Positions 8,091 to 14,000 of a DNA stretch of 15,223 nt are shown one piece after another. The DNA is taken from contig JAQVLJ010000015.1 in the NCBI GenBank assembly GCA_028704215.1, forward strand, positions 1 through 15,223, written 5' to 3'. How positions within the stretch are numbered: the first letter of the stretch is position 1; the number at the start of each line of letters is the position of its first letter. The notes below the pieces were generated by a model. That model searched no databases, had not been told where the DNA came from, and saw nothing but the letters and a program-made list of their open reading frames with translations. Made by a program: the position numbers and the translations under genes. This DNA comes from Clostridia bacterium (lineage in GTDB: Bacteria > Bacillota > Clostridia > Christensenellales > UBA1242).

Positions 8091-8166
8091 CGGGGTGTAG
8101 CGCAGTTGGTAGCGCGCGTGATTTGGGATCATGAGGCCGGGAGTTCAAGTCTCTTCACCCCGACCA
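8091..8166 (+). tRNA. tRNA-Pro(TGG)
   Basis: Acceptor CGGGGTG / CACCCCG with the C1 typical of proline, D-stem GCGC/GCGC, anticodon stem CGTGA/TCATG, loop TTTGGGA with anticodon TGG, T-loop TTCAAGT, A73 and encoded CCA. Two G-U pairs lie in the T-stem (GGGAG/CTCTT). Confidence 0.95.
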
Positions 8167-8172
8167 CTAAAT

Positions 8173-8249
8173 GGGCCTTTAGCTCAGTTGGTTAGAGCAA
8201 CCGGCTCATAACCGGTCGGTCCGCGGTTCAAGTCCGTGAAGGCCCACCA
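8173..8249 (+). tRNA. tRNA with CAT anticodon, probably tRNA-Ile2 (lysidine type), otherwise elongator tRNA-Met
   Basis: Acceptor GGGCCTT / AAGGCCC, D-stem GCTC/GAGC, anticodon stem ACCGG/CCGGT, loop CTCATAA, T-loop TTCAAGT, A73 and CCA. Overall it resembles known bacterial tRNA-Ile(CAT) more than elongator Met: the CTTTAGCTCAGTTGGTTAGAGC stretch and C4-G69 / C5-G68 are features recognised by TilS lysidine synthetase in E. coli. It lacks the initiator C1-A72 mismatch and GGG anticodon-stem pairs, so it is not the initiator. Confidence 0.9.
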
Positions 8250-8277
8250 AAATTCTATTTAGTAAGGTTGATTATAT

Positions 8278-8354
8278 GGCCCGATAGCTCAGTTGGTTAG
8301 AGCGCTAGCCTGTCACGCTAGAGGTCGAGAGTTCAAGTCTCTTTCGGGTCGCCA
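8278..8354 (+). tRNA. tRNA-Asp(GTC)
   Basis: Acceptor GGCCCGA / TCGGGTC (one G-U), D-stem GCTC/GAGC, anticodon stem CTAGC/GCTAG, loop CTGTCAC with anticodon GTC, T-loop TTCAAGT, discriminator G73 as expected for aspartate, and encoded CCA. Confidence 0.95.
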
Positions 8355-8356
8355 TT

Positions 8357-8432
8357 GCCTCGATAGCTCAGTCGGTAGAGCAGAAGACTGAAAATCTTCG
8401 TGTCGGTGGTTCAATTCCGCCTCGAGGCACCA
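8357..8432 (+). tRNA. tRNA-Phe(GAA)
   Basis: Acceptor GCCTCGA / TCGAGGC, D-stem GCTC/GAGC, anticodon stem GAAGA/TCTTC, loop CTGAAAA with anticodon GAA, T-stem GGTGG/CCGCC, T-loop TTCAATT, A73 and encoded CCA. It begins only two bases after tRNA-Asp. Confidence 0.95.
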
Positions 8433-8447
8433 AACCAAGAGTTGCTA

Positions 8448-8489
8448 TGAGAACATTGACACGATTTTTTATAGTGAACAGTGTTCTCA
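8448..8489 (+). other. long hairpin in the 76-base spacer between tRNA-Phe and tRNA-Thr
   Basis: TGAGAACATTG (8448-8458) pairs with CAGTGTTCTCA (8479-8489) over 11 positions with a single G-U, and an inner CAC/GTG (8460-8462 / 8474-8476) extends the stem across a small asymmetric loop. No T run follows, so it is not a normal terminator. It is not a tRNA. A processing signal or regulatory structure is possible. Confidence 0.5.
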
Positions 8490-8508
8490 CCATCAAGGTT
8501 ATCTGCGT

Positions 8509-8583
8509 GCTAGTGTGGCTCAACGGTAGAGCAGCTGACTTGTAATCAGCAGGTTGGAGGTTCGATTCCTCTCACTAGCTCCA
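8509..8583 (+). tRNA. tRNA-Thr(TGT)
   Basis: Acceptor GCTAGTG / CACTAGC, D-stem GCTC/GAGC, anticodon stem GCTGA/TCAGC, loop CTTGTAA with anticodon TGT, T-loop TTCGATT, discriminator T73 (as in the other tRNA-Thr of this window) and encoded CCA. Confidence 0.95.
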
Positions 8584-8586
8584 TTT

Positions 8587-8671
8587 GGATAGGTTCCCGA
8601 GCGGCCAAAGGGAACGGACTGTAAATCCGTCGTCACCGACTTCGGTGGTTCGAATCCACCCCTATCCACCA
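8587..8671 (+). tRNA. tRNA-Tyr(GTA)
   Basis: A class II tRNA of 85 bases with a long variable arm (CACCGACTTCGGTG region), acceptor GGATAGG / CCTATCC, anticodon stem ACGGA/TCCGT, loop CTGTAAA with anticodon GTA, T-loop TTCGAAT, A73 and encoded CCA. Confidence 0.95.
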
Positions 8672-8680
8672 TTTGTAAAT

Positions 8681-8715
8681 AAAAAATGTTTTATTGAGAA
8701 ATAAGGCATTTTTTT
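8681..8715 (+). terminator. intrinsic terminator of the tRNA array
   Basis: A 15-bp stem (8681-8695 with 8700-8714, including two G-U pairs) closed by a GAGA tetraloop of the GNRA type and running into seven T. It lies ten bases after tRNA-Tyr. Confidence 0.85.
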
Positions 8716-8788
8716 GTTAAATATCAATTTAGAAAATTTGTTTTTAAAAAAATAAAATAAATATCATTTGTGATAAATGACGACTTAT

Positions 8789-8833
8789 TTCAACAAAAGT
8801 TGCCATTTTTTTTCATTTTTGTTTTGTTATGAT
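8789..8833 (+). promoter_or_regulatory. candidate Spo0A-activated promoter of the spoIIA operon
   Basis: TTCAACAAA (8789-8797) differs by one base from the reverse complement of the Spo0A box (TTTGTCGAA). Two bases further lies a -35-like TTGCCA (8800-8805), then a T-rich spacer of 22 bases and TATGAT (8828-8833) preceded by an extended -10 TG. This resembles the B. subtilis spoIIG arrangement, where Spo0A activates sigma-A at a promoter with an overlong spacer. No sigma-H -10 (GAAT) is visible. An upstream inverted repeat TCATTT/AAATGA (8764-8780) has no known meaning. Confidence 0.4.
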
Positions 8834-8856
8834 TGATTTGTAAAGGTGGTGTTATT

Positions 8857-9168
8857 ATGCAGATCAAAAGCAAAATCCATAATCAAACATTATATATCCT
8901 TTTGTCAGGAGAATTAGATGAACACACCGCTAGTTATGTCCGTAAAACTATGGATACAATTTTTGATGTAGAAAAAAATTATAACCAAATTATAATGGAT
9001 TTGTCTGAACTTACTTTTATGGATAGCACTGGTGTTGGTGTTTTGATTGGGCGTTACAAAAAAATGAATTGCAAAGGCAAACCAATTTATATATACAATC
9101 CATCTTTGCATGCTGAAAAGATATTCAAAATGTCGGGATTGTACGAAATAATGCCCAAAATTTCTTAA
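8857..9168 (+). CDS. spoIIAA: anti-sigma-F factor antagonist SpoIIAA
   Basis: A 103-residue STAS-domain protein. In its unphosphorylated form SpoIIAA displaces SpoIIAB from sigma-F in the forespore; SpoIIAB phosphorylates it and SpoIIE reactivates it. The phosphorylation site is seen in F-M-D-S57-T-G-V-G-V-L-I-G-R. The N-terminus (beta strand, then L-S-G-E-L-D) is typical. I chose the ATG at 8857 because AAAGGTGGTG (8842-8851) is correctly spaced; an in-frame ATG at 8833 lies inside the putative -10 and has no such site. It is the first gene of a classic three-gene operon, 11 bases before the next gene. Confidence 0.95.
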   Translation: MQIKSKIHNQTLYILLSGELDEHTASYVRKTMDTIFDVEKNYNQIIMDLSELTFMDSTGVGVLIGRYKKMNCKGKPIYIYNPSLHAEKIFKMSGLYEIMPKIS

Positions 9169-9179
9169 AGGAGTATTTT

Positions 9180-9623
9180 ATGAAATCAAATCAAATGGAA
9201 ATTAAATTCAAATCTTACAGCGAAAATGAGAGTTTTGCACGAAGTGTTGTTGCTGCGTTTTGTGTACAACTTAATCCTACGTTGGAAGAGTTGGGGGATA
9301 TTAAGACCGCTGTTAGTGAGGCTGTCACAAATTGTGTTGTTCACGCTTATCCAAATTCGATAGGTGATATATCTATAAAAGTATTGATTTGGGACAATTT
9401 GGTAACAATTATTGTGACTGATTTTGGTATTGGTATTGATGATATTGAAAAAGCAAAAGAGCCATTTTATACTACACGTCCGAGTGAAGAAAGAAGTGGA
9501 ATGGGTTTTACTGTAATGGAGGGTTTTATGGATAGCGTGGATGTAAAAAATAACACAAAAGGTGGTGTTTCAGTCAAACTTACAAAAAAAATAAAATCTT
9601 TAAAGGAAACGAAAGTTGGATAG
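9180..9623 (+). CDS. spoIIAB: anti-sigma-F factor and serine kinase SpoIIAB
   Basis: A 147-residue GHKL-fold kinase that holds sigma-F inactive and phosphorylates SpoIIAA. The ATP-binding boxes are complete: N-box with E47 and N51 (V-S-E-A-V-T-N-C-V-V-H-A-Y), G1 box D-F-G-I-G-I-D (81-87), and G2 box R-S-G-M-G-F (105-110). The N-terminal N-E-S-F-A-R segment (around Arg21) corresponds to the surface that contacts both SpoIIAA and sigma-F in Bacillus/Geobacillus. AAAGGAG (9167-9173) sets the start. The stop TAG is followed immediately by the sigF start. Confidence 0.96.
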   Translation: MKSNQMEIKFKSYSENESFARSVVAAFCVQLNPTLEELGDIKTAVSEAVTNCVVHAYPNSIGDISIKVLIWDNLVTIIVTDFGIGIDDIEKAKEPFYTTRPSEERSGMGFTVMEGFMDSVDVKNNTKGGVSVKLTKKIKSLKETKVG

Positions 9624-10343
9624 ATGTTTGGTATTGACGAAACTTTGCTCCTGCTAAAACAAGCACAAGCAGGTGATAATAATGCAAAGGAAAAGTTACT
9701 ACTAGAAAATATGCCTCTTATAAAAAGTGTTATAAGACGTTTTAAATACAAAGGAATTGAATACGATGATTTGTATCAACTAGGATGCGTAGGATTTATA
9801 AAAGCAATAAAAAATTTTGATACAAAATTTAATGTTAAGTTTTCCACTTATGCTGTTCCAATGATAGCAGGTGAAGTAAAACGTTTTTTGCGTGATGATG
9901 GAGTTATAAAGGTATCTCGAAGCATCAAGCAAAAATGTATACTTATAAAAAAATATATAAATAGATCAATACAAGAAAATGGACAGAGTCCAAGTATTGA
10001 AAATATAGCAAAAGAATTTAATATTGAGCAACAAGATGTTATTTTTACACTTGAATCTTCATTTATGCCAATGTCAATACACGAAAAGTTTAATGACGAC
10101 GAAAACGCAAGCACTTTAGAAGAAAGATACTCTGATGATCTATCTAACGAAAATATGTTAGACAAAATAATTTTAAGAGATATGATATCTTGTCTAACTG
10201 CACGTGAAAAGCAAGTGATTATTTTGAGGTATTACTTTGACAAAACTCAAAGTGAAATTGCGCATGTTCTGGGGGTATCACAAGTTCAAATATCTCGAAT
10301 CGAAAACAAAATATTAACTACTTTTAAAAAAAATATGGAATAA
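9624..10343 (+). CDS. sigF: RNA polymerase sporulation sigma factor sigma-F
   Basis: A 239-residue group 3 sigma factor, the first forespore-specific regulator. Region 2 spans about residues 28-97 (Y-D-D-L-Y-Q-L-G-C-V-G, then K-F-S-T-Y-A-V-P-M-I-A-G-E-V-K-R-F-L-R-D-D), region 3 about 105-165, and region 4 about 185-235 with the helix-turn-helix T-Q-S-E-I-A-H-V-L-G-V-S-Q-V-Q-I-S-R. It is slightly shorter than the 255-residue B. subtilis protein, but all regions are present. Assignment to F rather than G rests on the operon order. The ATG directly follows the spoIIAB stop; only a weak purine stretch precedes it, so translation is probably coupled. The terminator stem begins inside the last codons. 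Confidence 0.96.
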   Translation: MFGIDETLLLLKQAQAGDNNAKEKLLLENMPLIKSVIRRFKYKGIEYDDLYQLGCVGFIKAIKNFDTKFNVKFSTYAVPMIAGEVKRFLRDDGVIKVSRSIKQKCILIKKYINRSIQENGQSPSIENIAKEFNIEQQDVIFTLESSFMPMSIHEKFNDDENASTLEERYSDDLSNENMLDKIILRDMISCLTAREKQVIILRYYFDKTQSEIAHVLGVSQVQISRIENKILTTFKKNME

Positions 10344-10355
10344 ATCCATATTTTT
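10329..10355. terminator. bidirectional terminator between sigF and the convergent lipoprotein gene
   Basis: A perfect 11-bp stem AAAAATATGGA (10329-10339) / TCCATATTTTT (10345-10355) with loop ATAAA, flanked by A on the left and T on the right. It ends the spoIIA operon on the + strand and can act on the - strand as well. Confidence 0.75.
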
Positions 10356-10370
10356 ATATTTTTCTTATTA

Positions 10371-10394
10371 AAAACTGGTTAAATTACTAGTTTT
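10371..10394 (-). terminator. second hairpin at the 3' end of the lipoprotein gene
   Basis: AAAACTGGT (10371-10379) and ACTAGTTTT (10386-10394) enclose TAAATT, with one G-U on the + strand (A-C mismatch on the - strand). On the - strand it overlaps the last codon of the lipoprotein gene and is followed by TTTTTAATA, so it probably helps end that transcript. Confidence 0.45.
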
Positions 10395-12018
10395 ACAAGG
10401 TTTTTAAACTAATTTTTGGACTAGGAGTTAAAATTGTATTAGGCACATTTACATTCGATTGGTCATTCACTGTATTATTTTCTGTATTATATTTTTCTAC
10501 ATTTTGAGTTGACCCATTAATGTTTTCATTTTTAATTTTTTTCATACTATCAATATTTGTTTTTGATATGGTTTGTTCATTATAAGTGTCTATATTTTTT
10601 AATGATTTTTCTGTATTGTCCTTTACGACGTTTTCTTCTACGTTATTGGTTAAGTTTTGATTTTGTTGAGTTTGCTGTGTTATTGCATCTCCATTTTGGA
10701 CATCGTCGTTTCGATTGTTCAGCTCATTTTTTAAATTAATTTTGTTCTGAGTAGTCATTCCTGGCATATTACTTGTTGGATTGTTGATCAAGTTTGAATT
10801 ACCAACTCCGCTTGTGCCATATCCTCCCATAGTTCCTCCGTATGGCGCACCTGGCAAAAAATCATTTGTTGTGTAACCTGGTCGCATCCAATAAGTATCT
10901 ATGTTTGAAAAGTCGGGCCCATAGGTATCAACATTTGTAATATTGTCTGTTTTGTAGCTATCAATATTATTTTTTTCTGTTTCAGCATAAATTGCATTGT
11001 TTGATATGTTATTTTCATCTTTTGTGTTCTCAATGTTACTCTTTATTACATTATTATTTTGGTTTATATTACTTGTATCATTATTAAAATTGTTTGTGTT
11101 GGTATTATCTTTCTTATTTATAGAATTTGTGTTGTTTGTATTATTTATCGAGTTAGAATTATTCAAATCAAATGTATTATTGTTTTTTGTTAAAGTATTT
11201 ATATTTTTATTCTTGTTTAGAACACTATTTTTTGAAAAAAAATCTTTAATACTATCGGATAAAGAATTTCTTTGTTTTGTTGTGGATTTATTATCATCTG
11301 CTAAGATAGTTGTATTTTGATTTTCATCAAGTTGATCAGTAACTATATTTTCACTACTAATTAAGCCATTAATCATAGTTAAAGATGATAGTGCATTTTC
11401 AACATTGGTTATTCTGTCGTCTAAACAATTAAGTAATTCTACATATCTATCAGTCAATAGGCGACTATTATTTAACATGTCTTCTTTAAGCATATTAATT
11501 TCATCGATATTTTCATTTATCGTACGGTTTGTTTTGTTTAATGAATAAGTCGACTTTCTTATATCCGATGAATACTGCTTAATTGATTGTTTGTTTTCAT
11601 TTGATAAAGAAGCTTCATTATTTATAATTTTTCTTAACAAATCTTGTGTTGTTTCAATACTTTTTTCCAATTCATTTTTTACACTCTCGTATCTTTGATT
11701 TGTAGTATAAACATCATCGGCAATAGAAAATAAACTTTCCAAATCAACAACGTTTGCTTCATTTGATTGTGTTCTAAAATTAGTTTTGTTTCTTAAATAT
11801 GGGCGAAAATACCCATATTCATCGCACGTATTATCTGAATAAGCCGATGACTCTATGCTTTCATTAGAAAAATCTGACAACTCTTCACTCAAAATCGAAG
11901 ACTGTAAATTTGACAAGTTTTTTGATAATAAATAAGGATTTGCGGAAATATTCGCGGTGCAACCTGATAACGCACAAATCCCGGACGCAAGAACTATAAT
12001 TGGTACTATTTTTTTCAT
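10393..12018 (-). CDS. Asn-rich lipoprotein with repeated N-[IV]-D-[TS]-Y motifs, function unknown
   Basis: I do not recognise this 541-residue protein. It begins with a lipoprotein signal: M-K-K, a hydrophobic stretch and lipobox L-S-G-C20, so it should be lipid-anchored on the outer face of a membrane. Residues about 100-215 are a charged helical, coiled-coil-like segment. Residues about 265-345 are low-complexity and dominated by Asn, Thr and Ser. A central part carries short repeats N-I-D-S-Y (351), N-V-D-T-Y (362) and N-I-D-T-Y (372), followed by W-M-R-P-G-Y and a Gly-rich patch (390-406); two more copies lie at 475 and 488 (N-I-D-S-M). The tail is Asn/Gln-rich. GGAGGTT (12027-12021) precedes the ATG. 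It lies opposite to and between sigF and spoVAC, so a spore-envelope role is a reasonable guess. Base use is very AT-rich because AAT/AAC codons dominate. Confidence 0.85.
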   Translation of the reverse strand: MKKIVPIIVLASGICALSGCTANISANPYLLSKNLSNLQSSILSEELSDFSNESIESSAYSDNTCDEYGYFRPYLRNKTNFRTQSNEANVVDLESLFSIADDVYTTNQRYESVKNELEKSIETTQDLLRKIINNEASLSNENKQSIKQYSSDIRKSTYSLNKTNRTINENIDEINMLKEDMLNNSRLLTDRYVELLNCLDDRITNVENALSSLTMINGLISSENIVTDQLDENQNTTILADDNKSTTKQRNSLSDSIKDFFSKNSVLNKNKNINTLTKNNNTFDLNNSNSINNTNNTNSINKKDNTNTNNFNNDTSNINQNNNVIKSNIENTKDENNISNNAIYAETEKNNIDSYKTDNITNVDTYGPDFSNIDTYWMRPGYTTNDFLPGAPYGGTMGGYGTSGVGNSNLINNPTSNMPGMTTQNKINLKNELNNRNDDVQNGDAITQQTQQNQNLTNNVEENVVKDNTEKSLKNIDTYNEQTISKTNIDSMKKIKNENINGSTQNVEKYNTENNTVNDQSNVNVPNTILTPSPKISLKTL

Positions 12019-12039
12019 ATAACCTCCAAAATATCAAAG

Positions 12040-12069
12040 GTAGTATGTGAATTTTTTATAAAAATATTA
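12040..12069 (-). promoter_or_regulatory. candidate sigma-E-like promoter of the lipoprotein gene
   Basis: On the minus strand TAATATT (12069-12063) fits the sigma-E -35 consensus KMATATT, and CATACTAC (12047-12040) matches 6 of 8 positions of CATACAMT after a 15-base spacer. A sigma-A-like TATAAT overlaps it without a good -35. Very AT-rich, hence tentative. Confidence 0.3.
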
Positions 12070-12071
12070 TA
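12043..12071 (+). promoter_or_regulatory. candidate sigma-G/F-like promoter of spoVAC
   Basis: GTATG (12043-12047) fits the -35 GHATR and TATTATA (12065-12071) matches 6 of 7 positions of CATNHTA after 17 bases. spoVA genes are sigma-G dependent in B. subtilis, which makes the match reasonable, but AT-rich DNA produces such matches by chance. It overlaps the divergent candidate on the other strand. Confidence 0.25.
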
Positions 12072-12124
12072 TTTTTTTACGTTTGTTTTAAAATTATTTG
12101 GAAACAATTAAAAAAGGAGCACAA

Positions 12125-12574
12125 ATGGAGCAAAATAAAAATCTAAATATAAAATATAACGCCTATGTCGAAGCAAAAATTCCAAAAACAAAAATGTTAC
12201 CATCTCTTTTAAAAGCATTTTTGGTTGGTGGACTTATTTGCGCTATTGGACAAGGATTTTTTGATTTATACACATATTTTTTTCCATATTTATCAGAAGC
12301 ACAAGTAAGTTCTGCAATGCTGATTACTATTGTATTTTTGGCATCGCTTTTGACTGGTATCGGAATATATGATAGGATTGGTGCTTTTGGCGGTGCAGGT
12401 TCAGTAATTCCTATTACAGGCTTTTCCAACTCTATAGCTAGTCCAGCACTTGAGTACAAAAAAGAGGGCATAATCTTTGGTATGTGTGTAAAAATGTTTT
12501 CTGTAGCAGGTCCGGTCATTGTAAATGGCGTTGTTGCTAGCATTATAGCAGGGCTTATATATTGGATATTTTAA
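12125..12574 (+). CDS. spoVAC: stage V sporulation protein AC
   Basis: A 149-residue inner-membrane protein of the SpoVA channel, which moves Ca-dipicolinic acid into the forming spore and releases it during germination. In B. subtilis SpoVAC behaves like a mechanosensitive channel. Four hydrophobic segments are seen (about residues 27-53, 62-82, 88-105, 125-148), with the family signature G-I-Y-D-R-I-G-A-F-G-G-A-G-S-V-I-P-I-T-G-F-S-N. The length matches the family. I chose the ATG at 12125 because AAAAAGGAG (12111-12119) is well placed; the in-frame ATG at 12098 lacks a site and adds nine unlikely residues. The gene starts the spoVAC-D-E operon. Confidence 0.95.
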   Translation: MEQNKNLNIKYNAYVEAKIPKTKMLPSLLKAFLVGGLICAIGQGFFDLYTYFFPYLSEAQVSSAMLITIVFLASLLTGIGIYDRIGAFGGAGSVIPITGFSNSIASPALEYKKEGIIFGMCVKMFSVAGPVIVNGVVASIIAGLIYWIF

Positions 12575-12583
12575 GGTGACTAT

Positions 12584-13597
12584 ATGAGTATTAACCGACA
12601 AACTGTTATATTTAAAAACAAACCTAAAATAATAGGACATTATTCTTTGGTTGGTCCACTTGAAGGCGCAGGACCAATGAAAGAATATTTTGATTATATT
12701 CTACAAGATGATACATTCGGTGAAAAAACGTTTGAAAAATCTGAGAGAAAAATATTAGAACATATTATTTTTAACGCCATCGACAGTGCAAACTTAAAAC
12801 CTAGCGATATTGAACTACTATTGAGCGGAGATTTGATGAATCAAATAGTAAGTTCTTCTTTTGCTGCCCGCAAATATGATATTACCTACTTAGGACTATA
12901 CAGTGCCTGCGCTACAATGGCAGAAAGTATGGCAATAGGTGCATGTTTGGTTGAAAGTGGTCATTTTGACAAAGTTTGCTGTGCAACTGCAAGTCATTTT
13001 TCAAGTGCTGAAAGACAATACAGATTTCCACTCGAACTCGGAAATCAAAGGCCACCGACATCACAATGGACAATTACAGGCGGTGGTGGTTGCGTTTTGG
13101 CAAAAAATGGTAAAGGTGCTTGCGTTTCTAGTATTACTTTCGGGAAAATAATGGATTTTGGCATCAAGGACGTGAATAATATGGGTGCTGCTATGGCACC
13201 TGCCGCGATGGACACCATAGAAATGCACTTAAAAAATACAAAAACAAAAGTTGATGATTATGATTTGATTGTAACTGGTGATTTGGGAAAACTAGGCAGC
13301 GAAATATTAATTGACTTACTAGAGCGAAAAGGAATTAGACTATGTAAAAATTACACAGATTGCGGTTGTATAATTTTTGACAAAACAGATCGTGTTTTTA
13401 TGGGAGGAAGTGGAAGTGGTTGTAGCGCAAGTATTTTGAATGGCTACATTATAAAAAAAATTGAGAAAGGTGAATATAAAAAAGTATTACTAGTTGCAAC
13501 TGGCGCGCTGTTAAGCCCGACGACAAGTTTTCAAGGCGATTCTATACCTTGTATCGCTCACGCCGTTTGTATCGAAGGAGGTCAAAATGCAATTTAG
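12584..13597 (+). CDS. spoVAD: stage V sporulation protein AD
   Basis: A 337-residue cytosolic, membrane-associated SpoVA component with a thiolase/ketoacyl-synthase-like fold; the B. subtilis protein binds dipicolinic acid. The typical Y-S-A-C109-A-T-M segment is at the position of the thiolase Cys. Other family blocks are T-F-G-E-K-T-F-E-K-S-E at about 44, Q-Y-R-F-P-L-E-L-G-N-Q-R-P-P-T-S-Q-W-T, T-G-G-G-G-C, T-G-D-L-G-K-L-G-S, and G-G-S-G-S-G-C. Length is normal. AAGGTGACT precedes the ATG nine bases after spoVAC. Its 3' end overlaps spoVAE by 11 bases. Confidence 0.96.
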   Translation: MSINRQTVIFKNKPKIIGHYSLVGPLEGAGPMKEYFDYILQDDTFGEKTFEKSERKILEHIIFNAIDSANLKPSDIELLLSGDLMNQIVSSSFAARKYDITYLGLYSACATMAESMAIGACLVESGHFDKVCCATASHFSSAERQYRFPLELGNQRPPTSQWTITGGGGCVLAKNGKGACVSSITFGKIMDFGIKDVNNMGAAMAPAAMDTIEMHLKNTKTKVDDYDLIVTGDLGKLGSEILIDLLERKGIRLCKNYTDCGCIIFDKTDRVFMGGSGSGCSASILNGYIIKKIEKGEYKKVLLVATGALLSPTTSFQGDSIPCIAHAVCIEGGQNAI

Positions 13598-13964
13598 TGT
13601 ATGGGATTACGTGATATCTTTTGCGGTTGGCGGTTTTTTGTGTATGTTAGGGCAGATCTTAGTTGTGCGCACAAAAATTACTACTTCCAGAATTTTGGTA
13701 TTGTATTTGATAATAGGAGTTATTTTAGAAACACTTGGAATATATCAGCCTTTCAGAGAATTTGCAAAATCAGGAGCTACTGTTCCTATAATAGGTTTTG
13801 GCAGTACGCTAGCTAAGGGCGCTATCATGGGTTTACGTGATTCAGGGCTGATTGGCTTGCTTTCGGGTGGACTTGAAGCTGTGGCAGGGGGAGTAGCAGC
13901 CGCAGTGTTTTTTGCTTTTGTCTTTGCAATAATATTTAGCAGCCATACCAAAAAAGGCAAATGA
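13587..13964 (+). CDS. spoVAE: stage V sporulation protein AE (SpoVAEb type)
   Basis: A 125-residue membrane protein of the SpoVA channel. It is predominantly hydrophobic, with segments at about 8-27, 33-52, 65-100 and 98-117. It shares with SpoVAC the block G-I-Y-[DQ]...P-I-x-G-F, here G-I-Y-Q-P-F-R...A-T-V-P-I-I-G-F-G-S, as expected of these paralogues. GAAGGAGGTC inside the end of spoVAD gives an excellent ribosome binding site and supports the 11-base overlap. The stop is TGA, evidence for the standard code. No spoVAA, spoVAB, spoVAEa or spoVAF is present, which is the usual reduced set in Clostridia. Confidence 0.93.
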   Translation: MQFSVWDYVISFAVGGFLCMLGQILVVRTKITTSRILVLYLIIGVILETLGIYQPFREFAKSGATVPIIGFGSTLAKGAIMGLRDSGLIGLLSGGLEAVAGGVAAAVFFAFVFAIIFSSHTKKGK

Positions 13965-13966
13965 TG

Positions 13967-13995
13967 TTATGTTTTGTTGTAGAATTTCATATATT
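13967..13995 (+). promoter_or_regulatory. possible -10 element directly before yunB (sigma-E-like or sigma-A-like)
   Basis: CATATATT (13988-13995) matches 7 of 8 of a relaxed sigma-E -10 (CATACAHT), with TTATGTT (13967-13973; 5 of 7 of KMATATT) 14 bases upstream. The same bases contain a sigma-A-like TATATT. The distance to the ATG leaves no room for a leader. Tentative. Confidence 0.3.
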
Positions 13996-14000
13996 TTAGT

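Noticed and set aside
8456..8484. TTGACA within the tRNA spacer, considered as an internal promoter for tRNA-Thr and tRNA-Tyr.
   Set aside because: No -10 element lies at 16-18 bases; the only TATAGT is eight bases away.
8091..8671. The tRNA array as a possible integration site for a mobile element.
   Set aside because: No integrase gene and no repeated tRNA 3' end was seen on either side; the flanks are ordinary chromosomal operons.
11040..11230. Irregular short repeats in AT-rich DNA, considered as a CRISPR or tandem-repeat array.
   Set aside because: They are codon-level low complexity from the Asn/Thr-rich protein segment; there are no constant repeats or spacers of fixed length.
10997..11320. 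A 107-codon + strand open frame, rich in Phe and Leu, opposite the lipoprotein gene.
   Set aside because: It is the antisense shadow of the Asn-rich region: AAT/AAC codons read backwards give ATT/GTT-type hydrophobic codons. No ribosome binding site, and the minus-strand gene has a lipobox and good start.
12163..12543. A 126-codon minus-strand open frame inside spoVAC.
   Set aside because: It lies wholly within a well-recognised SpoVAC sequence and has no ribosome binding site or recognisable protein features.
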